Shown here: positions 26,391 to 33,884 of the stretch, piece by piece | How the letters are laid out: each line of letters opens with the position of its first letter | How positions within the stretch are numbered: the stretch's first letter is position 1 | Assembly: GCA_039198225.1 (NCBI GenBank) | Contig: JBCCTQ010000014.1 | Location: 34,173-98,172 of the forward strand | Direction: 5' to 3' | Length of the DNA: 64,000 bases | From: JASJAR01 sp039198225 | Lineage (GTDB): Bacteria > Pseudomonadota > Alphaproteobacteria > Rhodobacterales > Rhodobacteraceae | Made by a program: the position numbers and the translations under genes | The notes under the pieces: generated by a model | Told to the model about the DNA's origin: nothing | Database searches by the model: none | What the model saw: only the letters and a program-made list of their open reading frames with translations

Positions 26391-26452
26391 GGAGGGGACG
26401 CTGTCCCCGCCTCTCTGCGGTCGGCCCCCTGGGATATTTTTGCCAGAAAGAA
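26391..26452 (+). repeat. Dispersed hairpin repeat, copy B
   Basis: Hairpin GGGGAC-GCT-GTCCCC (26394-26408) followed by the core GGGATATTTTTGCCAGAAAG (26431-26450). Same architecture as copies at 13141, 28861 (inverted) and 56973. Lies 24 bp after the last permease gene and 62 bp before the HisD-like gene, and may work as an attenuator. Confidence 0.65.
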
Positions 26453-26514
26453 AGACGGAACGGCTCGAAGATCATGTGCTGGCACACAACTCACCTGACA
26501 GTCAGGACAGCTTG

Positions 26515-27825
26515 ATGACAATTGAACATCTGAAACAGTCCAAGCCCGATGCTGAGAAACGGGAAGAGGACGCAAAGGTACGCCACACGGTCGAGACGAC
26601 CCTCGCCGATATTGAAACGCGCGGCGACGCGGCGGTACGCGACCTGTCGCAAAAATTCGACAATTACGCACCCGAGAGCTTCCGTCTTGGCGAAAGTGAG
26701 ATTGCGGCAGCGATGCAAAAGGTGTCGACCCGCGACATGGAGGACATCCGGTTCGCGCAATCGCAAATCCGACGCTTTGCCGAAGCGCAGCGCGCCTCCA
26801 TGACCGACGTGGAAGTCGAAACGCTGCCAGGCGTGATCCTGGGACACCGCAACGTTCCGGTGGAGTCGGTCGGGTGCTATGTGCCGGGCGGCAAGTTCCC
26901 GATGGTGGCCAGCGCCCATATGTCCGTGTTGACGGCGTCCGTTGCCAGTGTGCCGCGCATCATCGCCTCTGCGCCGCCGGTGAAAGGCGAACCGCACCCT
27001 GCGATCGTGGCAGCGATGCAGATGGGGGGCGCCCATGAGATCTACGTTATGGGCGGCATTCAGGCGGTGGGCGCCATGGCGCTCGGCACCGAGAGCATCG
27101 ACCCTGTGCACATGCTTGTCGGCCCCGGGAACGCGTTCGTCGCGGAGGCGAAACGGCAGCTTTACGGTCGCGTCGGCATCGACCTTTTCGCGGGCCCCAC
27201 GGAAACGCAGGTCATCGCCGATGAAACGGTGGATGCGGAACTGGTGGCAACGGATTTACTCGGACAGGCCGAGCACGGGTACAATTCGCCTGCCATGCTG
27301 ATTACGAACAGCCGTAAACTCGCCGAAGACACGCTGGTCGAAGTCGACCGCATCCTGCAAATCCTTCCGACGGCTGAGACCGCGCGCGCATCCTGGAACG
27401 ACTACGGTGACATCTTCCTCTGCAGCACCCATGAAGAAATGCTGCGTTTGGCCAATGACACCGCCTATGAGCATGTGCAGGTCATGACCGACCGTGACGA
27501 CTGGTATCTGGAGAACATGCGCAATTACGGCGCGCTCTTCCTCGGCCCGCGCACCAACGTGGCGAACGGGGACAAGGTCATCGGGACCAACCACACGCTG
27601 CCAACCAAAAAGGCCGGAAGATATACCGGCGGACTCTGGGTCGGCAAATTCCTGAAAACACACAGCTACCAGAAGGTGCTCACCGATGAAGCCGCCACTC
27701 TGGTCGGCGAATACGGATCGCGCCTCTGCATGCTGGAAGGCTTTGTCGGCCACGCCGAACAATGTAATATCCGCGTGCGTCGCTACGGCGGCAAGAACGT
27801 CGCCTACGGGACGGCGGCGGAGTGA
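26515..27825 (+). CDS. Histidinol dehydrogenase-family enzyme, HpsN-like (possible sulfopropanediol 3-dehydrogenase)
   Basis: 436 residues from ATG at 26515 (AGGA upstream). NAD-dependent Zn enzyme fold of HisD: Gln and His in LLGQAEHG, the Glu-His pair in YEHVQV, Asp in GDKVIGTNHTLPT and the C-terminal His in GHAEQ are all present, so it should be active. The setting (ABC importer upstream, no his genes) argues against histidine synthesis. Stretches such as LPGVILGHRNVPVESVGCY and TKKAGRYTGGLWVGKFLKT look to me like HpsN, the HisD homologue that oxidises 2,3-dihydroxypropane-1-sulfonate to sulfolactate. Its stop overlaps the start of SnoaL paralogue 2 (GTGA). Confidence 0.82.
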   Translation: MTIEHLKQSKPDAEKREEDAKVRHTVETTLADIETRGDAAVRDLSQKFDNYAPESFRLGESEIAAAMQKVSTRDMEDIRFAQSQIRRFAEAQRASMTDVEVETLPGVILGHRNVPVESVGCYVPGGKFPMVASAHMSVLTASVASVPRIIASAPPVKGEPHPAIVAAMQMGGAHEIYVMGGIQAVGAMALGTESIDPVHMLVGPGNAFVAEAKRQLYGRVGIDLFAGPTETQVIADETVDAELVATDLLGQAEHGYNSPAMLITNSRKLAEDTLVEVDRILQILPTAETARASWNDYGDIFLCSTHEEMLRLANDTAYEHVQVMTDRDDWYLENMRNYGALFLGPRTNVANGDKVIGTNHTLPTKKAGRYTGGLWVGKFLKTHSYQKVLTDEAATLVGEYGSRLCMLEGFVGHAEQCNIRVRRYGGKNVAYGTAAE

Positions 27826-28859
27826 GCGATCCGTCCGGGCTCAAGTCTGCTCTGGCAAGCTATCGCTCTGCCATGGCAACCTATGAACCGGACAGGATCG
27901 ACGCCGCATTGAAGGCATGCTTCGCGCCAGACGCCAAACTCAGCGTCTTCCATCCCTTCGGCGACTTGGCGGGACCAAAAGCGTTCCAAAACATCTGTCT
28001 CGCCCCACTGCACGCAGCTCTGCCGGACCTCGAACGCCGCGACATGATCGTTGTCGCTGGCACCACACCGGAGGGTCAGCACTGGGTCGGATGCATGGGG
28101 AATTACATGGGCACCTTTCTGGCGCCCTTCCTCGACATTCCGCCCACCGGGCATCTGGCGCATATGCGCTACCACGAATTCTTCCGCATCGAAGAGGGCC
28201 GTGTGTGCGCGGCAGAGATCATCTGGGACATACCCGAACTGATGATGCAGGCGGGCGCATGGCCCATGGCACCGCAGCTTGGCGCTTACCTCTGCACGCC
28301 CGCTCCCATGAGCCTGGATGGCCTGCAGGCCAAAGGCGATCCCAAGGCCGCTTTGGATCACGTGTGGGCCATGCTCACGGACCTCTGCCGCCATCCGGCG
28401 GAGGGCGGGCCGGAGATTATGAACCTCGACGCATACTGGCACCCGCGCTTCAACTGGTACGGCCCCGCGGGGATTGGAACGGGCCGCGGCATCGCTGGCT
28501 TCCGGCACTGGCATCAGGCTCCGTTCCTGCGCGCCATGCCAGACCGCAAACTCGACGCCATGGGCGATCTGAGGTCGCACTGGATCGCCGAAGGCGACTA
28601 TGTGGCCGAGACCGGCTGGCCGAACATGCGCCTTTCCATCACCGGCGACGGCTGGATGGGCATAGCGCCCGCAGGGCAAAAGGTGACGCTCTGCAGTCTC
28701 GACTTCTGGCGCCTTGAAAACGGGCTGATCCGGGAAAACTGGGTGCTGGTCGATCTGCTCGATCTATATCGCCAGATCGGTGTCGACGTGCTCGGCCGGA
28801 TGCGCGAATTCAACAAAGTGCGCCATATTGCGCCTATCGGTTTGGAAACTGCGCTGTGA
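27822..28859 (+). CDS. Double SnoaL-like (NTF2-fold) protein, paralogue 2
   Basis: 345 residues, GTG start overlapping the HisD-like stop, so translation is coupled to the dehydrogenase. Two tandem SnoaL-like domains (about 10-150 and 175-325). Motifs shared with paralogue 1: DIPELMMQAG (136-145), YGPAGIG (213-219), ENWVLVD (305-311). No signal peptide. It probably acts on the product of the dehydrogenase (a cyclase, dehydratase, lyase or isomerase step), but the reaction is unknown. Confidence 0.8.
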   Translation: MSDPSGLKSALASYRSAMATYEPDRIDAALKACFAPDAKLSVFHPFGDLAGPKAFQNICLAPLHAALPDLERRDMIVVAGTTPEGQHWVGCMGNYMGTFLAPFLDIPPTGHLAHMRYHEFFRIEEGRVCAAEIIWDIPELMMQAGAWPMAPQLGAYLCTPAPMSLDGLQAKGDPKAALDHVWAMLTDLCRHPAEGGPEIMNLDAYWHPRFNWYGPAGIGTGRGIAGFRHWHQAPFLRAMPDRKLDAMGDLRSHWIAEGDYVAETGWPNMRLSITGDGWMGIAPAGQKVTLCSLDFWRLENGLIRENWVLVDLLDLYRQIGVDVLGRMREFNKVRHIAPIGLETAL

Positions 28860-28860
28860 C

Positions 28861-28930
28861 CTTCTTCTGTCCGGAAATACCTCGAGGGGGTGAATGGACC
28901 GCAGGTCCAGGGGGGGAGCCGCGCTCCCCC
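28861..28930 (-). repeat. Dispersed hairpin repeat, copy C (inverted)
   Basis: On the plus strand the reversed core (28861-28883, CTTCTTCTG...AAATACCTC) comes first, then hairpins TGGACC-GCA-GGTCCA (28895-28909) and GGGGGAGC-CGC-GCTCCCCC (28912-28930). This mirrors copies A, B and D. It fills most of the gap between SnoaL paralogue 2 and the lacI-type gene. Confidence 0.62.
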
Positions 28931-28959
28931 TGCCCGCCGCGGCGCCGGAGGCGACGCAA

Positions 28960-29970
28960 ATGAGCAAGGTCACTTCCCTTGAAGTGGCGCAGCGCGCCGG
29001 GGTCAGCCAGTCAGCGGTCAGTCGCGTCTTTACCCCCGGGGCTTCTGCTTCACCCCGGACAGTGGAAAAAGTGAAACGCGCCGCCGACGAACTCGGCTAT
29101 CGCCCAAACGTACTCGCCCGCGCCATGGTCAGCGGCAAGAGCCGCATCATCGGGCTTGTGGTGGCATATCTCGAGAACCAGTTTTACCCCGTGGCGCTGG
29201 AATTGCTGTCAAACGCGCTTCAGTCGGAAGGGTACCACATCCTCATCTTTACGGCGCCCAACTCCTCCGACGGCGTCGACACGGTTCTGGCCGATCTGAT
29301 GGATTATCAGGTCGAAGGGATCATCGCGGCAAGCGTCTCCATGTCGTCACCGCTCGCGGCCCGGGCCCGCGAAATGGGCATACCCGTCATACTTTTCAAT
29401 CGCGGACAGGAAGGAAACGGCTTCTCAAATGTCATGTCGACCAACGAAAAGGGCGGGCGCCAGGTTGCAGAATATCTGGTGGAAACCGGACACCGGCGGA
29501 TCGCACATATTGCCGGCTGGCAGGGCAGTTCGACCGGGCGGGACCGTGCGCGCGGCTTTCAGGCAGGCCTGACGGCTGCCGGACTGCGCCCTTTCGCGAT
29601 CATGGACGGCATGTACAAACGGGACGTCGCCGCGGCCTGTACCCGGGAACTCCTTGCGCGCGACCTCCCAGATGCGATTTTTGTCGGAAACGATCACATG
29701 GCCTTTGCCGTGATCGATGAGATTCGAAACTGCGGATTGCGACCCGGACGGGACATTTCCGTCATGGGCTTTGACGACGTGCCCCAAGCGGCGTGGGCAG
29801 CCTACGACCTCACCACTTATCGTCAACCGGTGAACCGGATGGTTGCGGCCACTGTGTCGATCCTGCTCGATCAGATCGAAACCGGAATATCAGCGCCGCA
29901 AAGAATTGAAATCGAGGGCGAACTGATCCTGCGGGGGACTGTAGGCGTGCGCGAAGGAGCGGTCCGATGA
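28960..29970 (+). CDS. LacI-family transcriptional regulator
   Basis: 336 residues from ATG at 28960 (GGAG upstream). N-terminal helix-turn-helix TSLEVAQRAGVSQSAVSRVF (4-23) with hinge RPNVLARAM, then a periplasmic-binding-protein-like sensor domain (IIGLVVAYLENQFYPVAL from about 64, GNDHMAFAVIDEI near 245). It probably represses the catabolic locus and senses the imported compound or a metabolite. It sits inside the operon between two SnoaL genes; its TGA overlaps the next ATG (ATGA). Confidence 0.92.
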   Translation: MSKVTSLEVAQRAGVSQSAVSRVFTPGASASPRTVEKVKRAADELGYRPNVLARAMVSGKSRIIGLVVAYLENQFYPVALELLSNALQSEGYHILIFTAPNSSDGVDTVLADLMDYQVEGIIAASVSMSSPLAARAREMGIPVILFNRGQEGNGFSNVMSTNEKGGRQVAEYLVETGHRRIAHIAGWQGSSTGRDRARGFQAGLTAAGLRPFAIMDGMYKRDVAAACTRELLARDLPDAIFVGNDHMAFAVIDEIRNCGLRPGRDISVMGFDDVPQAAWAAYDLTTYRQPVNRMVAATVSILLDQIETGISAPQRIEIEGELILRGTVGVREGAVR

Positions 29971-30950
29971 AGGGGTTTTCAAACCGGTTCACGGATTTCC
30001 CCGACTACATTCTGGGGATCACCAAGGAGATTTGGGAAGACCGCGGGATCGCCACCTTGCACGAATACTATGCGCCCGACATCGTCGTGCGTTCGCCCGG
30101 CTCGGTCGTGAGCGGCAATGTTGGCATCATCAACGCGACCATGGCAACGCTCGCCGAATTTCCGGACCGGCAACTGCTCGGTGAGGATGTCATTTGGTCC
30201 GGTACGCCAGAGGCCGGAATGCTGTCGTCGCACCGCATCCTCTCCACCGCGACCCACGCCGGAAGTGGCGTCTATGGCCCGGCATCGGGGACCAGGCTCA
30301 CCTACCGGATCCTCGCGGATTGTCACGCCAGAGACAACGTCATCGATGACGAGTGGTTGATCCGCGATCAGGGTGCGATTGTGCGCAAGCTTGGATGGGA
30401 CCCGGCGGACTACGCTCGCGACCTGATAGAACGCGAGGGCGGACCCGAAGCCTGTGTCAAACCCATGAGCCTCGCGAATGACCGCGAGGGACCTTACACC
30501 GGTACAGGGAATGACAACCCTTGGGGTGCTCATCTTACCGATCTTCTGAAACGGATGATGGCGGCGGACATGGCCGCGATCCCTGGCGAATACGACCGTG
30601 CAGCGCATCTTTGCTATCCGGGCCACGTAACAGGACATGGCTGGGAACCGGCAGACCGCTTCTGGATGGGCCTGCGATCGGCTTTCCCGTCCGCGACTTT
30701 CACTATTCATCATCAGATCGGCCGCGAGGATGCGACGATGCCGCCGCGGGCCGCCATCCGGTGGAGCCTTCACGGACGCCATGACGGATGGGGAAGTTTC
30801 GGCAAACCCACCAATGCCGAGGTCTTTGTGCTGGGAATAACGCATGCCGAGTTTGGCTCGCTCGGCGCAGCGAAGCCGACGCTTCGGCGTGAATGGACCC
30901 TTATCGATGAGACGGCGATCTGGAAGCAGATTGCGCTCCACACGGGATGA
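29967..30950 (+). CDS. Double SnoaL-like (NTF2-fold) protein, paralogue 3
   Basis: 327 residues, start overlapping the lacI-type stop. Two NTF2-like halves: the first ends with DDEWLIRDQGAIVRKLG (127-143), the second with RREWTLIDETAIWKQI near 306-321; these (E/W)xLID-type strands correspond to ENWV(F/L)(I/V)D of paralogues 1 and 2, but overall it is more divergent. No signal peptide. Function unknown; co-transcription with a regulator and oxidoreductase-like genes suggests a step in the same pathway. Confidence 0.78.
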   Translation: MKGFSNRFTDFPDYILGITKEIWEDRGIATLHEYYAPDIVVRSPGSVVSGNVGIINATMATLAEFPDRQLLGEDVIWSGTPEAGMLSSHRILSTATHAGSGVYGPASGTRLTYRILADCHARDNVIDDEWLIRDQGAIVRKLGWDPADYARDLIEREGGPEACVKPMSLANDREGPYTGTGNDNPWGAHLTDLLKRMMAADMAAIPGEYDRAAHLCYPGHVTGHGWEPADRFWMGLRSAFPSATFTIHHQIGREDATMPPRAAIRWSLHGRHDGWGSFGKPTNAEVFVLGITHAEFGSLGAAKPTLRREWTLIDETAIWKQIALHTG

Positions 30951-31065
30951 GGTGCCGCGCTGCAAAGTCGCGCCACTGTCGCAAGACCTGCGCTACGGCG
31001 CGGGCCCGTCCGAGGATCGGCCATTTCCCGGGCGCAATTTCAAGATCAACCATAAGGCTCAGGTG

Positions 31066-31713
31066 ATGGAAAACTACGCAGAATTGATGTTTACCCCCGC
31101 CGTTGCCGCAGAACAGGAAAACGAAGGCACGCGTGCGCTCTACGCCGCACAGTACCAAAGGCGGACAAAGTCTGGTCTGGGACCCGAGGAACGGTCCTTT
31201 CTCGAAAGCCGCACCACACTCTACATGGCAACGGTATCCGAAACCGGCTGGCCCTATGTTCAGCACCGCGGCGGGCCGCAAGGGTTTCTCAAGGTCCTCG
31301 ACCACGAAACGCTGGGCTTTGCAGACTATCGCGGCAACCGCCAGTTAATCTCAAAGGGCAATCTGACCCGCGATGATCGCATCTCGCTGTTTGCGATGGA
31401 CTATCCGAGGCGCGCCCGGCTGAAGCTGCAAGGCTATGCGACGATGCAGGCCGCCGGCGACGCGCCCGACCTGGTATCGCGTCTTGCCACCGAGGGCGAA
31501 GGGCGCGTCGAGCGCGTTGTCACCATACGCATTGTCGCCTTCGACTGGAATTGCCCGCAATACATCACGCCGCGTTTCGACGAGGCAGAAGTCAACGCGC
31601 TTGCCGCACCGCTCCTTGCACGACGCGACCGCGCGATTGCGCGCCTGTCCGAACGGCTGAAAGCCCTCGGCGAAGACCCCGCCCCCCATCTCGAGGACCC
31701 GAAAGATGACTGA
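31066..31713 (+). CDS. PPOX-class flavin-binding protein (pyridoxamine 5'-phosphate oxidase-like)
   Basis: 215 residues from ATG at 31066. The split-barrel FMN-binding fold is indicated by FLESRTTLYMATVSETGWPYVQ near residues 46-67 (strand, then xGxPxVQ), FADYRGNRQLIS and the C-terminal FDWNCPQYITPRF. Relatives are annotated as pyridoxamine-phosphate-oxidase-like FMN-binding proteins that reduce small substrates; this is not canonical PdxH. Overlaps the cupin gene by 8 bp, so the two are co-translated. Confidence 0.82.
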   Translation: MENYAELMFTPAVAAEQENEGTRALYAAQYQRRTKSGLGPEERSFLESRTTLYMATVSETGWPYVQHRGGPQGFLKVLDHETLGFADYRGNRQLISKGNLTRDDRISLFAMDYPRRARLKLQGYATMQAAGDAPDLVSRLATEGEGRVERVVTIRIVAFDWNCPQYITPRFDEAEVNALAAPLLARRDRAIARLSERLKALGEDPAPHLEDPKDD

Positions 31714-32665
31714 CCTTTCCGACCGCATCGTTCGATACGGCGAGTTGCAGCCGTGCCGTACGGCCTTTATCGACGCGCATACACCCGGATCGGATCTGAA
31801 GGAGAACTTCACGATCGTGGGCGGCGGCGTTTCGGAAAGCGCGGATCAACACGTCCACATCAATCTGCCGCACGGGTTCAATATCGGGGCTGCGGGACAG
31901 CCGCCGAAATGCCGGAACTCCCTTCACAGTCACCGCACGGCCGAGGTCTTTTTCGTGCTTTCCGGACGCTGGCGCTTTTTCTGGGGACGTTGGGGCAAGG
32001 CCGGTGAGATTGTTCTTGAGAAAGGAGATATCTTCAACATTCCCACGGGCATTTTCAGGGGCTTTGAAAATATCGGTGACGATTACGGAATGATCATGGC
32101 GATCCTTGGCGGGGACGACGCGGGCGGCGGGGTCATTTGGGCGCCGCAGGTGATCGAGGATGCCGCGCAGCATGGGCTGGTTCTGGCAGAAACGGGCAAG
32201 CTTTACGACACCAAGCGCGGTGAGACCTTGCCCGAAGGTGTCAAGCCGATGGAGAAACTTACCGAAGAAGAAGCGAACGCGTTTCCCGAGCCCACATCGA
32301 AGCACGTCGTCGGCGGCTATGTTCGCCGGTATTGGGACATGGTGGCTTTGGCCGACAAGTCCCCGTGCAAGGTCATCGGTGAAAACGGCATCATCCGCGA
32401 CAGGCCGGGGTTCGAGGTTGAACTGTTGACACGGGCTTCCGCAACCGACGACAAGCAGGTCCATGATCGCCCGACCGTTTTGATGCCCGTTACCGGGCAC
32501 TGGCGCGTTTCCTGGAATGGCGGGGCCAGCGTGTTGGCCCCGGGCGACACCATGAGCATGCCCGAAGGTCTTCTTCATTCGGTCGTCCCTTCGATGACAG
32601 GAGATGCCGCGCTCTATTCGGTGAAAGCGACAGCTGACCCGGCCGGGAAGACATGGGTCGGTTAG
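31706..32665 (+). CDS. Bicupin protein
   Basis: 319 residues. The first cupin domain (about 60-135) has the metal-binding signature HSHRTAEVFFVLSGRWRFFWG then KGDIFNIPTGIFRGFEN, giving His, His, Glu and a possible fourth ligand. The second, around 245-310 (MPVTGHWRVSWNGG, GDTMSMPEGLLHSV), lacks an obvious HxH pair and may be structural. Cupins of this type include dioxygenases, isomerases and lyases. Start lies inside the end of the PPOX-like gene. Confidence 0.82.
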   Translation: MTDLSDRIVRYGELQPCRTAFIDAHTPGSDLKENFTIVGGGVSESADQHVHINLPHGFNIGAAGQPPKCRNSLHSHRTAEVFFVLSGRWRFFWGRWGKAGEIVLEKGDIFNIPTGIFRGFENIGDDYGMIMAILGGDDAGGGVIWAPQVIEDAAQHGLVLAETGKLYDTKRGETLPEGVKPMEKLTEEEANAFPEPTSKHVVGGYVRRYWDMVALADKSPCKVIGENGIIRDRPGFEVELLTRASATDDKQVHDRPTVLMPVTGHWRVSWNGGASVLAPGDTMSMPEGLLHSVVPSMTGDAALYSVKATADPAGKTWVG

Positions 32666-32750
32666 ACGAATGAGTGCACGAAAGCATTGAAAAGTCTGTC
32701 CAACGCCAACTCGCTTTTGGCCGCGGCATAGATCGTGAAAAGGAGGCGTC

Positions 32751-33884
32751 ATGCCTGTTCTGACAACCCATGTGGGCTCCCTGCCCCGGACACAGACCGT
32801 CGTTGACTTCATCTTCGCCCGCGAACGCGGCGAAGCATACGATCAGGCAGAATTCGACGCTGCGATGAGCGTCGCAGTGGGGCAGACGGTCGGCAGGCAA
32901 AAGGCGGCGGGTGTTGACATTGTGTCCGACGGTGAAACGTCCAAAATCTCCTATGCGACCTATGTCAAGGATCGCTACACCGGTTTCGATGGGGACAGTC
33001 CACGAAACGCGCCCGCTGATTTAAAGCTGTTTCCCAAGTTTCTGGAAAGGCTTGCAAATGACGGTGGCACACCTAAATACGCGCGCCCGATGTGCGTGGA
33101 CAAAGTCACGTCAAAGGGCCAGGGCGAGCTTGAAAAAGACATCGCAAATTTGCAATCCGCCATGGCATCTAACGGGGTCGAACGGGGCTTCATGAACGCG
33201 GCCTCGCCCGGCGTGATTTCCCTGTTTCTTCAGAACGATTTTTACCCGACGCGAGACGCATATCTCGCCGCACTCGCTGACGCCATGAAGGCCGAGTATG
33301 AGACGATCGTCGCGTCGGGTTTGGACCTCCAGCTTGATTGCCCGGACCTTGCCTTGTCACGACACATGCTCTTCACAGATTTGTCGGATGAGGAGTTTCT
33401 GAAGATCGCCGGCGCCCATGTCGAAGCCTTGAACCATGCGCTTTCAGATGTCCCTGCCGAGAAAGTACGCGTTCACATTTGTTGGGGAAACTACGAGGGC
33501 CCCCATGTCTGCGACATTCCCATGGCAAAGATGTTCGAAACGCTCATGACCGTAAAAGCGCGATATTTGCTTTTCGAAACCTCGAACCCACGCCATGCGC
33601 ATGAATGGAAGGTGTTCCGGGATCGCGCAGCTGAAATTCCCGATGACAAGGTGCTTGTCCCCGGCGTGGTCGATACGACGACGAACTTTGTAGAACATCC
33701 CGAACTCGTCGCGGAACGCGTTTCGCGGTTCGTCGACATTGTGGGGGAAGAGCGGGTGATCGCGAGCAGCGATTGCGGTTTCGGGACGTTCGCCGGCTTT
33801 GGAGCCGTCGACCCCGACATTGCCTATGCAAAGCTGGCCGCATTGGCGGAAGGTGCCCGCCTAGCAAGCACCGAGACCGCTTAG
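32751..33884 (+). CDS. MetE-core family zinc protein (cobalamin-independent methionine synthase C-terminal-like)
   Basis: 377 residues with a strong ribosome site (AAAGGAGG). Corresponds to only the C-terminal catalytic barrel of MetE. Zinc ligands are all visible: His242 and Cys244 (VHICWGN), Glu276 (LLFETSNP) and Cys342 (SSDCGFGT). The family uses thiolate chemistry for alkyl transfer and includes epoxyalkane:coenzyme M transferase and core methionine synthases. It could transfer a methyl or alkyl group from the pathway substrate to a thiol. Last gene of the catabolic operon; its stop overlaps the stop of the convergent kinase gene by 4 bp. Confidence 0.85.
   Translation: MPVLTTHVGSLPRTQTVVDFIFARERGEAYDQAEFDAAMSVAVGQTVGRQKAAGVDIVSDGETSKISYATYVKDRYTGFDGDSPRNAPADLKLFPKFLERLANDGGTPKYARPMCVDKVTSKGQGELEKDIANLQSAMASNGVERGFMNAASPGVISLFLQNDFYPTRDAYLAALADAMKAEYETIVASGLDLQLDCPDLALSRHMLFTDLSDEEFLKIAGAHVEALNHALSDVPAEKVRVHICWGNYEGPHVCDIPMAKMFETLMTVKARYLLFETSNPRHAHEWKVFRDRAAEIPDDKVLVPGVVDTTTNFVEHPELVAERVSRFVDIVGEERVIASSDCGFGTFAGFGAVDPDIAYAKLAALAEGARLASTETA

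Noticed and set aside
26515..27825. Assignment as biosynthetic histidinol dehydrogenase (hisD)
   Set aside because: No his genes nearby, coupled to a SnoaL gene and importer, and the sequence looks closer to HpsN-type enzymes.
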